Part shown: positions 42,458-50,868 of the stretch, one piece after another
How the letters are laid out: every line of letters starts with the position of its first letter
Numbering within the stretch: the first letter of the stretch is position 1
Translations under genes and position numbers: made by a program
The notes under the pieces: model-generated
Told to the model about the DNA's origin: nothing
Databases searched by the model: none
The model's input: only the letters and a program-made list of their open reading frames with translations
Source: JAZSNL01 sp045536365
GTDB lineage: Bacteria > Bacillota_I > Bacilli_A > ML615J-28 > CAG-313
Length of the DNA: 64,000 nt
NCBI GenBank assembly: GCA_045536365.1
Contig: JAZSNL010000022.1
Location: 1-64,000 of the forward strand
Direction of reading: 5' to 3'

Positions 42458-43462
42458 TTTATCCATTGTGTTTAAGATGATGAAATCAGCTATCTCATCG
42501 TATATTTTACCTTGTGTTTCAGTGATTTCAAATAAATCAGTATTTGATTTTGATTGACCAATAGGAATTTGAGCAATTAATTCTGTATTTAATTGTTCAG
42601 CTATCTTTCTTCCTCCGCCTTGACCAAAGATGTATTCTCTTTGATTGTTAATAGGGTTTACATAGTAAGACATGTTTTCAATAATACCAATTATTTCATG
42701 TCCTAATTTAGTAGCTGCATGGCCTGATTTTACTGCAACATGGCAAGCTGATGGATGTGGAGTTGTTACTAATAACATTTTTGTTTGAGGTACGATATTT
42801 TTAATATCCATTGTGATATCACCAGTTCCTGGTGGGAAGTCAATAATAACATATTCTGTTTTATCATGCCATTTTACATCATAGAAGAAGTGAGAAATCA
42901 TGCTGTTTAACATTGCTCCTCTCCAAATAACTGGCTCAGAAGGAGATGTGAAGAATTCAGTTGAAATTAATTCAATGTTGTCTTTCTTCAAAGGAATGAT
43001 TTTACCTTCATCATCATAATGAGGATTTTTATGTTCAAAGTTTAATACTGTTGGCATACTAGAACCATAAATATCTGCATCAATAACACCAACGTGGTGT
43101 CCTTTTTTAGCTAGTCTGTTAGCGATATTGCCAGTTACAGTACTTTTACCTACCCCACCTTTACCACTTATGATACCGATGAATTTAATTTTGCTTCGTG
43201 CAATACTGTTTAATACTTTTATTTCTTCCATTTGTAGTTTTAAACCTGTATATCCGCAATCTATTTTAACTAGTCTTGCGATACGACGACGAAGTGATTT
43301 TTCTTCGATATCACCTAATTTTCCCATCGCAACTATTAAAACAATAACATCTTTTTTATCGTCATATCCTAAGTGTTTAATACCATCTGTTTCTCTTAAT
43401 GTTTTTCCTAGGGATGGATCAATTAAATTTTCTAGTAAACTTCTTAATTCATCTAATGTCAT
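42455..43462 (-). CDS. mrp: Mrp/ApbC-type P-loop ATPase lacking the CxxC
   Basis: A 335-residue Mrp/NBP35 ATPase, by family a carrier of iron-sulfur clusters. An N-terminal MIP18/DUF59 domain (about 1-80) precedes the deviant Walker A GKGGVGKS (100-107), DADIYGSSMP and DFPPGTGD. The C-terminal CPxC that normally bridges a cluster between two subunits is replaced: VCPHC-like positions read VNPIN, with Asn269 and Asn272. Cluster binding at the usual site is therefore unlikely. It overlaps tmcAL by four bases on the minus strand. Confidence 0.88.
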   Translation of the reverse strand: MTLDELRSLLENLIDPSLGKTLRETDGIKHLGYDDKKDVIVLIVAMGKLGDIEEKSLRRRIARLVKIDCGYTGLKLQMEEIKVLNSIARSKIKFIGIISGKGGVGKSTVTGNIANRLAKKGHHVGVIDADIYGSSMPTVLNFEHKNPHYDDEGKIIPLKKDNIELISTEFFTSPSEPVIWRGAMLNSMISHFFYDVKWHDKTEYVIIDFPPGTGDITMDIKNIVPQTKMLLVTTPHPSACHVAVKSGHAATKLGHEIIGIIENMSYYVNPINNQREYIFGQGGGRKIAEQLNTELIAQIPIGQSKSNTDLFEITETQGKIYDEIADFIILNTMDK

Positions 43463-44610
43463 AGTTGTTCCTTTCTAATTGGTAATTGATATTCTTTAAT
43501 GTAAGTTTCTGAATTACTAATTATATCAAATAGTTTTGTTGTTTTAAGTTCGTAATTTAAAATAGGAGTATTAAATTCATTGTTTAGTTCTTTAACGGAA
43601 GAAAAGATATTATTTTTGTTTTCTTTTGGTAGATTTGAAATGTATTCAATTCCTATTTTATCAAATCCTAGTAGTCTTAAATAGGTTTCTTTTTGGTTAA
43701 AATCAATATTTTGATTTATTAATGAATGAAGAATTGTTCTTTTAATTCTACTTTTAGTATATTTTTTATTAGATAGACTATTGATAAATGTTTCATAGTC
43801 TTTATTCCAAGTAGCGTTTTTGATTATATAGTTAATTATACCTTCACTATTATAAGTTATTTTGTCATAATTTAGTAATAGTTGATATTTTATTAATTCA
43901 AAATATTTTTCGTTTGCTGACTTTAAATCGATAAACTCTTGTTCAAAAGGAATAAAATTATTGATGTTTTCATTATTTAATAATTTCATTCTTAAAGAAG
44001 TTGCGCTTGCTATATTATCATTCTCTTCTAAAGAATCATATTCTGTTTTATATCTTTTTATTAAACGTAAATTAATATAAGGATTTATAATATTAATTGC
44101 TTTTAAATATGATATTGCAAGAGTAGCGTTAGGAGAATTAAAAAGTTTAATTAATTCTTCATCAACGTTTAATGCTTCTAATGCTTTAGAACAGGCTACT
44201 TTATAACTTAATTTTTGTTCTTTTAATAAAGCTCTTAAAGTGTTTTGATACTCAATTGTTTCTGTTTCTTCTATTAATGTTATTAGGTCATAGATATCAT
44301 CGGTTTCACAACCACAAACGATGTCAGTTACATTTAGTTCATTTAAACTTTTTACCGCATAATATCCAAATATATCAGCACTTTGAACTGCGTAAAATGT
44401 AGGTAGTTCAATGACAATATTAGCTCCTGCTTGTAGAATGTATTTTGTTTTGTTAAATTTATTTATAGGGCTAATATCTCCACGCATATTAAAAGAAGTG
44501 GTTGTTATAACAGCTAGACAATCAGGATCAAACCTTTCTTTTATTTGATCAAATAAGTATTGGTGACCTAAGTGAAATGGATTTGCTTCCATTATTACGC
44601 CGATATTCAT
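43459..44610 (-). CDS. tmcAL: tRNA(Met) cytidine acetate ligase TmcAL (YlbM-like)
   Basis: A 383-residue nucleotidyltransferase-fold protein of the YlbM/TmcAL family, which acetylates the wobble cytidine of elongator tRNA-Met using acetate and ATP. The N-terminal MEANPFHLGHQY holds the HxGH-like nucleotide site. ELPTFYAVQSADIFG and CGCETDD are conserved family segments. The ATG at 44610 is correctly spaced from AAAGGA, better than 44619. Its partners in Bacillus (ylbN, rpmF) are found about 16 kb away at 60 kb in this window. Confidence 0.88.
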   Translation of the reverse strand: MNIGVIMEANPFHLGHQYLFDQIKERFDPDCLAVITTTSFNMRGDISPINKFNKTKYILQAGANIVIELPTFYAVQSADIFGYYAVKSLNELNVTDIVCGCETDDIYDLITLIEETETIEYQNTLRALLKEQKLSYKVACSKALEALNVDEELIKLFNSPNATLAISYLKAINIINPYINLRLIKRYKTEYDSLEENDNIASATSLRMKLLNNENINNFIPFEQEFIDLKSANEKYFELIKYQLLLNYDKITYNSEGIINYIIKNATWNKDYETFINSLSNKKYTKSRIKRTILHSLINQNIDFNQKETYLRLLGFDKIGIEYISNLPKENKNNIFSSVKELNNEFNTPILNYELKTTKLFDIISNSETYIKEYQLPIRKEQL

Positions 44611-44713
44611 TTTATTCATCCTTTCAAAAACGCTAATTTTATTATAATATTATACCAAAATATGACGCTTTTTGCAAATCTTTAAGCGTATAATATTTAT
44701 AGGGGGATATAAT

Positions 44714-45007
44714 ATGTATGTATTTGAATTAAATAAGGACAAAATTCATAAATGTATTGAAGAAAATGAAAATGTTTTTGTTTGTTATTATGATAAAGAT
44801 TGTTTAGTTAGTAGTTTTATGAAAGGTATGTTTAATTGCTTAAAAAATAAAATAAATAAAGATGCAGTTTTCATAGTTTCAGAAAAAGATAACGATTTAG
44901 AAATAAAAGATGAATATCCGAAGATTAATGTCTATCATAATCAAAAACTTATTTATTCATTTAAAGGATTTATGTCGTATAAAAAAATATTGAAAGAAAT
45001 AGTTTAA
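44714..45007 (+). CDS. Small thioredoxin-fold-like protein without CxxC
   Basis: A 97-residue protein whose pattern resembles thioredoxin: a beta strand ENVFVCYYDKDC where the active site belongs, followed by a helix, DAVFIVSEKDND, then YPKINVYHNQKLIYSFKGF with the thioredoxin cis-Pro-like turn and final strand. The active-site CxxC is absent; only DKDCLVS remains. ATG 44714 follows AGGGGGAT. Unless co-opted, it should not be redox active. It has its own terminator and sits just before the pilus locus. The fold call is tentative. Confidence 0.5.
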   Translation: MYVFELNKDKIHKCIEENENVFVCYYDKDCLVSSFMKGMFNCLKNKINKDAVFIVSEKDNDLEIKDEYPKINVYHNQKLIYSFKGFMSYKKILKEIV

Positions 45008-45010
45008 ATC

Positions 45011-45053
45011 AATAAATGTTATTAACAATTGTTAGTAACATTTATTTTTTTTT
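45011..45053 (+). terminator. Terminator before the pilus locus
   Basis: A 16-bp stem AATAAATGTTATTAAC / GTTAGTAACATTTATT with one G-U pair and an AATT loop, followed by a long T-run. Confidence 0.88.
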
Positions 45054-45102
45054 GTGAAAATAAAAATTGATTATTTAATCGAAAGATATTATGAGGGATC
45101 AT

Positions 45103-45552
45103 ATGAAACGTTTTAAAAAAGGTTTTTTAATATCAGAAATTTTGTGCTATCTAACTATTATTTTAATGGTTGGAATGTTTGTTTTATATACATGTCGTTT
45201 TTTGAGTAAAAAATATAATAATTATAATTCATTATATGAACAAGAAGAAGAAATTTATAAAGTAATTGATGAAATCCATGATAAATCAAGAAAAACATCA
45301 TTAGAAGAAAAATATTATTATCGAATCAATGATTTATATTGGGAAATATATTCAGGAAGCGGGAAATCAATGGTTAAATATTATTTTAATAGTGATTCAA
45401 TATGGTGTGTACGAAAAATTAATCTTAAATACATAAAGAATATTTTAATAGAAATAGATGAATTTATTACTATTACGATAATATCTGATGATTATGAAAT
45501 TTCAACTATTATAGGAGGGTTAGATGAGTATCAAGAAGAAGATGAATATTAA
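45103..45552 (+). CDS. Type IV pilin-like minor (pseudo)pilin
   Basis: A 149-residue prepilin. The leader KRFKKG ends at Gly6, the predicted prepilin peptidase site, followed by FLISE with Glu at mature position 5 and a hydrophobic helix (about 7-30). ATG 45103 is preferred to 45091 because GAGGGAT precedes it. The rest is a charged globular domain with no recognisable fold. It is the first gene of the pilus operon and overlaps the next gene by 29 bases. It is probably a minor pseudopilin of a competence-type pilus; no closer identity can be claimed. Confidence 0.75.
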   Translation: MKRFKKGFLISEILCYLTIILMVGMFVLYTCRFLSKKYNNYNSLYEQEEEIYKVIDEIHDKSRKTSLEEKYYYRINDLYWEIYSGSGKSMVKYYFNSDSIWCVRKINLKYIKNILIEIDEFITITIISDDYEISTIIGGLDEYQEEDEY

Positions 45553-46288
45553 ATTGTTTATAGTAAAAGAGGAAAAGTTTAATTTTGATGTTGTTATAGA
45601 AGATGTTAATGATAAAACTAATAAAAAAGAATTCGTTTGTTTTAATGAAGAAAATATTGATGATTTAATATTGGAAATTAATAATGCTTTTATCTATAAT
45701 AAAAAGATTAAGTACGCTATTGATTTATATGTAGTTAGTGATTCAATGTTTTATTATAATTGTTTATTGCCGACAAATAAAAAGAAGAAAAATATTTCTT
45801 GGATTAAAGAAATAATTAGTAAGGAAGTTACTGATCAATTAAATGATTATGAAATTAAGGTTTTAAATGAAAATAATGTTTTAATTATTAATAAATGTGT
45901 TAATGATTTATTAGAGTTATTTATTAATAAATTATCTAATTGTAATTTATTGGAAATTGAAAATGTTTATTTTAATCATAATTTTAATAGTTTTTTGTTA
46001 AATGAAAATATAAAATATAATTTAATTATAGTTAACTATATCTCTGACAAATATTATGTTTCTTTTTATGAAATGAATGACAAAATGATAACTAATTATT
46101 ATCTAGGAGTTTTTGATCGATATGAAATGGTAAGAAAAAATTTATTAATGATGACAGATACTAGAAAAGATAATTACTTTTATATTGATGAGTTGTTTTA
46201 TGAAAGTACAATGAATAAAATAAAACTAGATTTTTGTATGAATAATTTTTATTTTTTAAATGAAGGTAATGTAAGTGAAATTAATTGA
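45524..46288 (+). CDS. Pilus-operon protein of unknown function (possible PilM/GspL-like role)
   Basis: A 254-residue soluble protein without signal peptide or membrane helix. ATG 45524 follows AGGAGGG inside the preceding pilin gene. Its position between pilin genes, ahead of the GspF and GspE homologs, is where actin-like PilM/GspL scaffolds sit in other type IV systems. The strand-rich pattern KYNLIIVNYISDKYYVSFYEMND could be part of such a fold, but no ATP-binding motif is visible. Treat the PilM idea as a hypothesis from context. Confidence 0.55.
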   Translation: MSIKKKMNIKLFIVKEEKFNFDVVIEDVNDKTNKKEFVCFNEENIDDLILEINNAFIYNKKIKYAIDLYVVSDSMFYYNCLLPTNKKKKNISWIKEIISKEVTDQLNDYEIKVLNENNVLIINKCVNDLLELFINKLSNCNLLEIENVYFNHNFNSFLLNENIKYNLIIVNYISDKYYVSFYEMNDKMITNYYLGVFDRYEMVRKNLLMMTDTRKDNYFYIDELFYESTMNKIKLDFCMNNFYFLNEGNVSEIN

Positions 46289-46676
46289 ATCTGTTATTTC
46301 TTTAGTTTTTATTATTTCTTTTTCTGTTATCTTAATGACCTTTATTATATTTATGGATAAAACAGATCATATGACTATGGAAAGAAATTTAGCGGTCACA
46401 GAATATCATAATTTAATATTTTGTTTTTATTATTATCCTGATACTTTTAAAGAAGTTTTGAGTAATAGATACGAAAATAATGATATAGAAGGGGATGAAA
46501 TTATTATTATAGTTGATTATAAAAAAATTAAATTAAAATTTGGTTTATGTTATATGAAAGAAGAAGGAAATGATTATGATACTTATACTTTAAATATAAA
46601 AATATATGATAGTGAAGGGTATGAAGTTTTTTTACCTTTTAAAAATGGTGAGAAAGTTGTACGAAAATTTAAATAA
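46275..46676 (+). CDS. Leaderless pilin-like protein
   Basis: A 133-residue protein starting with GTG 46275 behind GAAGGTAA. The product begins M-K-L-I-E, matching the first five residues of mature type IV pilins (F-T-L-I-E), followed by the hydrophobic helix SVISLVFIISFSVILMTFI. There is no leader or pre-cleavage Gly, and the codon just upstream in frame is TAA, so no longer form exists. It should be membrane-inserted but not a substrate for the prepilin peptidase. The globular part is not recognisable. It overlaps the preceding gene by 14 bases. Confidence 0.65.
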   Translation: MKLIESVISLVFIISFSVILMTFIIFMDKTDHMTMERNLAVTEYHNLIFCFYYYPDTFKEVLSNRYENNDIEGDEIIIIVDYKKIKLKFGLCYMKEEGNDYDTYTLNIKIYDSEGYEVFLPFKNGEKVVRKFK

Positions 46677-46686
46677 AGGATATGTT

Positions 46687-47094
46687 ATGTGGTTTAGTAT
46701 TTTAATATTAAATCTAATATTAGTCATTCTTGGTACATTATCAGTTAGTAAAAGTATAAGTAGTAATTCAAAAAGAGAATATATTTCTTATGTTGTAGAA
46801 AGAGAGTCTGGCTTTTTGGGAATAGAAGAATTTAAAATAAGCTATTATACATATCCATATCCTTTCGATACAAGGATTGAAAATTATAATCCTAATAAAA
46901 ATAAAATGACTGTTAGGCACATAAGTCATTTTGAATCTTCTACAAGGATTGAATTGTTTGTATATGATAGCGAGAATGCCTATATACAAGTGGTTAACAG
47001 ATCTTTATCAGGGTATTTTTGTAGATTTAAAATTATAGATGGAAATATTGTTATTTTCGAAAGGGGATTATATGGAAAAACTGTACTCTTTTAA
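46687..47094 (+). CDS. Membrane-anchored pilus-operon protein
   Basis: A 135-residue protein. ATG 46687 with AAAGGAT five bases ahead is preferred over the frame opening at 46606, which would overlap the previous gene deeply. One N-terminal membrane helix (MWFSILILNLILVILGTLSV) precedes an extracytoplasmic domain of about 110 residues. It lacks a prepilin peptidase site. Its place beside minor pilins suggests a pilus assembly component comparable with ComGG or PilX-like proteins; no sequence match was recognised. It overlaps the GspF homolog by 23 bases. Confidence 0.6.
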   Translation: MWFSILILNLILVILGTLSVSKSISSNSKREYISYVVERESGFLGIEEFKISYYTYPYPFDTRIENYNPNKNKMTVRHISHFESSTRIELFVYDSENAYIQVVNRSLSGYFCRFKIIDGNIVIFERGLYGKTVLF

Positions 47095-48277
47095 AGCTCG
47101 TAACAAAGATGGCAAAATCATTAAAAGTTCTTTATCTGTTAAGTCTGAAGAAGAATTTAAAGAAATTTTATTAAAAGAAAAGCTTTTTTTAATCAGCTAT
47201 AAAGTTAAAAAAAAGCAGAAAAGAATCAATCAAAAAGGAATTAAGAAACAAGAAGTAATTAATTTTTTATATAAAATGTCAATTTTATTAAAATCTGGTG
47301 TTAGTATTACTGATTCACTAGAAAATGTGATTAATGGTGTTAATAATAAGAAATTTAAAATGATTTTATCTGATATTTTACATGAAATATTAAAAGGTAA
47401 AAAATTGTCAATGGTATTAAAAAAATATGATTTAGTATTTCCAAATATTGTTATAAAAATGGTCGGAGTAGCAGAAGTTAGTGGAAATTTAGAATTTGTT
47501 TTTTCGTACTGTTCAAGTTATTTAAGTAATGAAAAGAGAATAAATGATAAAATTAAGTCATCAATGTTGTATCCATATATTTTAATGTTTTTAACTTTTG
47601 TTATAGTAATTGTAATGTTCATATTTATAATTCCTATGTATGAAGATATGTTTAAAGGGTTAAGTAGTGATATACCAAAGGTAAGTCGAATTGTTTTTTT
47701 AATATCTGATTATTTTAAAAAATATTTTGTGTATTTTTTTATAGGTTTATTATCATTAATTTTATTATTTAAATTACTTATAAAAAATAAAAAAATTAAA
47801 TATTTTCTTTCTTTTATTAAAACCAAAATACCAGTTTTTAAAGACCTTATCAAACTTAGAAGTGGTTCGGTGTTTATTAAAACAGTTCATTTGCTTAATA
47901 GTAGTGGATTAACTTTAATTGATAGCTTAGAGGTTGCGGTGGAGAATGTTGGTAATTTATATTATAAAAAGAAACTTAAAAATAGTATAGTTGATGTTAA
48001 AAAAGGAATATCTATAACATCGGCTTTGGAAAAGGCTAATGTTATGCCGGATATATTAATTGAAATGTTGCCGGTGGCTGAAAAAACAGGAACAATTTTA
48101 GAGGTTTTGGAAATTAATTATCAATATTTTGATTGTGAAATAGAAAAAAAGATTAATCGTTTAATAACTTTAATCGAACCTTTGATGATTGTTTTTATAT
48201 CTTTGATTATTGTTGTTATAATGATAGCAGTATTCATTCCGATGTTTAGTTTAATGGATAATATTGGAGGCTTTTGA
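47072..48277 (+). CDS. Type II secretion/type IV pilus platform protein (ComGB/PilC/GspF)
   Basis: A 401-residue polytopic inner-membrane platform. It opens with YSFKARNKDGKIIKSSLSV, the typical GspF start, and carries two T2SSF domains (about 60-190 and 265-390), with three membrane helices at about 165-190, 215-240 and 370-395. LLKSGVSITDSLENV and its second copy LLNSSGLTLIDSLEVAV are the repeat landmarks. ATG 47072 follows AAAGGGGA. Its TGA shares one base with the ATPase ATG, so the two are coupled. It transmits ATPase motion to pilin assembly. Confidence 0.9.
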   Translation: MEKLYSFKARNKDGKIIKSSLSVKSEEEFKEILLKEKLFLISYKVKKKQKRINQKGIKKQEVINFLYKMSILLKSGVSITDSLENVINGVNNKKFKMILSDILHEILKGKKLSMVLKKYDLVFPNIVIKMVGVAEVSGNLEFVFSYCSSYLSNEKRINDKIKSSMLYPYILMFLTFVIVIVMFIFIIPMYEDMFKGLSSDIPKVSRIVFLISDYFKKYFVYFFIGLLSLILLFKLLIKNKKIKYFLSFIKTKIPVFKDLIKLRSGSVFIKTVHLLNSSGLTLIDSLEVAVENVGNLYYKKKLKNSIVDVKKGISITSALEKANVMPDILIEMLPVAEKTGTILEVLEINYQYFDCEIEKKINRLITLIEPLMIVFISLIIVVIMIAVFIPMFSLMDNIGGF

Positions 48278-49887
48278 TGTATCAAGAATATAATAATGAT
48301 ATTTATAAGATAATTAAGTTTTTAAATTTAAATGTTGATTATTTAGAAGTTTATAATCAAAAAATTGATGAGTATTTATATGAACATTATTTAATAAGTG
48401 AGGAAGATTATTATAGAATTTTAAGTGTTAAAAACAATATTGAGTTTCGAAGTTTAAAAGATTTAAAAGAAGGATTTGAAATTTATAAGGGGTTTAAAAA
48501 GGAGTTTTATATTAATAATAATTTAATCTTAATTAAAAATGGATTATTGTTTAATGTGTTTGTTTGTGAAACGAAAATTTCCTTTATAAAAAATAAATTG
48601 AAATCTTTTTTTAATAAGGATTTAAATTATTATTTAATCAGTAAATCCGATTTTAATCAATTAATTGATTATTCATATAATAAAGAAATAGGTTATGAAG
48701 AATATGAAATTAATCAAAATAAAGTGTTAAATGAAGAAATTAATTCAGGTTATGACATTGAGATTCTGAATTATCCAGTTGTAAAATTATTAGATAAAAT
48801 CTTAGAAGATAGTATTAATCAATCTGCAAGTGATATTCATATTGAACCAAGTGAGACAGAAGTGTTAATTAAGATAAGAATTGATGGGAAAATTTATGAA
48901 CGAAGTAAAATAAGTTTAAGTGTGTATCCAGAGCTTATAACCAGAATTAAAATTTTATCAGAAATTGATATTACAAACAAGATGCTACCTCAGGATGGAA
49001 AAATGAAAAAGGAAATTAATAATATTGAATATGATTTAAGAATATCGACATTACCAACTATTTATGGAGAAAGGATATCAATAAGGGTTCTTAATGCGGA
49101 TAATAAAATTATGAAATTAGAACATCTAGGGTTAAATAATGATCAGCTAAATAATATTCGTAATATTTTAAGTAAAAAAACAGGAATGATATTAGTATGT
49201 GGTCCTACGGGAAGTGGTAAGACAACAACTTTATATACATTTTTAAAAGAACTTGTATGTGATAATAATAATATTATTACTGTTGAAGATCCTGTTGAAT
49301 ATTCAATTAAAGGTATTAATCAAGTACAAGTAAATAATCAATCTGGTTTAAGTTTTTCAAGTTCTCTGAGGAGTATTTTAAGACAAGACCCAAATGTGAT
49401 TATGATAGGCGAAATTAGAGATGAAGAGACAGCGAGAATTGCGGTGAGGGCTTCAATAACTGGTCATTTAGTTTTGTCTACTTTACATACTAATGATTCA
49501 TTAACTGCTATAACGAGATTAATTGATATGAAAATTCCCGATTATTTGGTTATTGAATCAATTAGTTGTATTATTTCACAAAGATTAGTAAGAAAGTTAT
49601 GTGATTATTGTAAAAAAGAAGAAGTTATAGATAAAAAAGATCAAGAGAATTATTTTCTTAAAATTAATAAAGGTTTTAAGGCTGTTGGATGTAATTTTTG
49701 TAATAGAACAGGTTATGTAGGAAGAGTAGCTGTTTATGAAATGATAATTTTTGATAATGAATTAAGAAGAGAAATCATGAGAAGTAGGGATTTTAATGAT
49801 ATTAAATATTTAAGAATGGCTTCTCATGGATTTGAATTGTTTTATAAGGGGGTGACTAGTTTAGAAGAAATTAAACAACTTTTTTGA
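48277..49887 (+). CDS. Pilus assembly ATPase (ComGA/PilB/GspE)
   Basis: A 536-residue secretion ATPase. An N-terminal GspE-N-like part (about 1-150) precedes the ATPase core, with ASDIHIEPSE near 187, Walker A GPTGSGKTTT from residue 309, and Walker B in VIMIGEIRDEETA. The His box is STLHTNDS. The tetracysteine zinc motif CDYC...CNFC lies at about 443-469. This is the full PilB/GspE layout, longer than B. subtilis ComGA (about 356 residues), which lacks the N-terminal domain. No retraction ATPase (PilT) is in the window. ATG 48277 follows TTGGAGG. Confidence 0.92.
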   Translation: MYQEYNNDIYKIIKFLNLNVDYLEVYNQKIDEYLYEHYLISEEDYYRILSVKNNIEFRSLKDLKEGFEIYKGFKKEFYINNNLILIKNGLLFNVFVCETKISFIKNKLKSFFNKDLNYYLISKSDFNQLIDYSYNKEIGYEEYEINQNKVLNEEINSGYDIEILNYPVVKLLDKILEDSINQSASDIHIEPSETEVLIKIRIDGKIYERSKISLSVYPELITRIKILSEIDITNKMLPQDGKMKKEINNIEYDLRISTLPTIYGERISIRVLNADNKIMKLEHLGLNNDQLNNIRNILSKKTGMILVCGPTGSGKTTTLYTFLKELVCDNNNIITVEDPVEYSIKGINQVQVNNQSGLSFSSSLRSILRQDPNVIMIGEIRDEETARIAVRASITGHLVLSTLHTNDSLTAITRLIDMKIPDYLVIESISCIISQRLVRKLCDYCKKEEVIDKKDQENYFLKINKGFKAVGCNFCNRTGYVGRVAVYEMIIFDNELRREIMRSRDFNDIKYLRMASHGFELFYKGVTSLEEIKQLF

Positions 49888-49920
49888 TAATGTAAAAAAT
49901 ATTTTAATGGAGGGGAAAAA

Positions 49921-50283
49921 ATGAAAAAGTTTAAAAAAGGTTTTACGTTAACTGAATTAATTGTTGTGTTTTCGATTATGGGGATTTTAGGTACTGCAAT
50001 GTTTGCTGGATATTATTCTTATGTAGATAAGAGTAAAGAAAAATTAACTGAATATGAGCTAACGCAAATTGTTAGAGCGGTTGATCTTGCAATCTTAGAA
50101 GGTGAACTAAGTGATTATACTGACCTTACAGAAGCTAAATTAGAAGAAATTTATAAAGGAGCTTTTGATGTTGAGTTAACAGATGATCAAGCTCTTGCGT
50201 ACGGTAATAATATAATTAGTTTCACTAGTAGAGGAGTTACTTATCAGTATGATTGTGTAAATAATAATTATGCGAAAAGATAA
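49921..50283 (+). CDS. Major pilin (ComGC-like)
   Basis: A 120-residue prepilin with the leader MKKFKKG, cleavage before FTLTELIVV and Glu at mature position 5, and the hydrophobic assembly helix ending near GYYSYVDKS. The globular domain is small and acidic. It is most likely the major subunit, because it is short, directly follows the assembly ATPase and has a strong GGAGGGG ribosome site. Confidence 0.88.
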   Translation: MKKFKKGFTLTELIVVFSIMGILGTAMFAGYYSYVDKSKEKLTEYELTQIVRAVDLAILEGELSDYTDLTEAKLEEIYKGAFDVELTDDQALAYGNNIISFTSRGVTYQYDCVNNNYAKR

Positions 50284-50288
50284 TTAAT

Positions 50289-50840
50289 ATGGATGATAGG
50301 TTAAAAAAAGGATTTTCTTTATTTGAAATTGTTATTTCTATTGTATTAATAGGGTTAATAACTTCAATAAGTGTTCCTTCGTTTAAAAAATATCATAAAA
50401 AATTAAGTTTAAAAGAAGAAGAAATATCTATTGTATCTTTATATGAAAAGACTTTATCTTTTTTACACAAGGCCAAGCCATCTATTTTTAACAAAGATAA
50501 GATGATAGCAATCTATTATCCTATTTTTATGTCTGTGAGTACACACCAGGAATTAAGTGATTTATTTTCTATTTCTAATTTTTCTGATTTTCTTGATTTT
50601 TGGTGGGTGAATTGTGGAGATGATAGTAAAAAAATAGCTAGTTATGAATATATTAATGCTGAGTATGTTAATAATGAATTTGGTAAGGGTTATTTAAAGG
50701 TTTTTTTTGATGATGATACAAGTATTATATTTTCAGTTTTCATATCCTATGATTCAGTTCAAAAAATTTTGTATGCTGAATTTGAAACTATGAGCTTTTA
50801 TAATATTAACGGTTTTTTGATAAAAGAGTATCAAATGTAA
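50289..50840 (+). CDS. Minor pilin
   Basis: A 183-residue prepilin with leader MDDRLKKG and cleavage before FSLFEIVIS, again with Glu5. The hydrophobic helix runs to about residue 31 and is followed by FKKYHKKL. The C-terminal domain is larger than that of the preceding pilin and not recognisable. It is five bases from the major pilin gene and ends the plus-strand pilus block at a terminator. Confidence 0.8.
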   Translation: MDDRLKKGFSLFEIVISIVLIGLITSISVPSFKKYHKKLSLKEEEISIVSLYEKTLSFLHKAKPSIFNKDKMIAIYYPIFMSVSTHQELSDLFSISNFSDFLDFWWVNCGDDSKKIASYEYINAEYVNNEFGKGYLKVFFDDDTSIIFSVFISYDSVQKILYAEFETMSFYNINGFLIKEYQM

Positions 50841-50868
50841 AAAAAGGACTCAAATTGAGTCCTTTTAT
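50841..50868. terminator. Bidirectional terminator between the pilin operon and the AroA-like gene
   Basis: Stem AAAAGGACTCA / TGAGTCCTTTT with an AAT loop, shared by converging genes. Confidence 0.88.

Noticed and set aside
42315..42557. Alternative-frame ORF over the DUF1292 tail
   Set aside because: It crosses a strong terminator into the convergent mrp gene and has no start signal.
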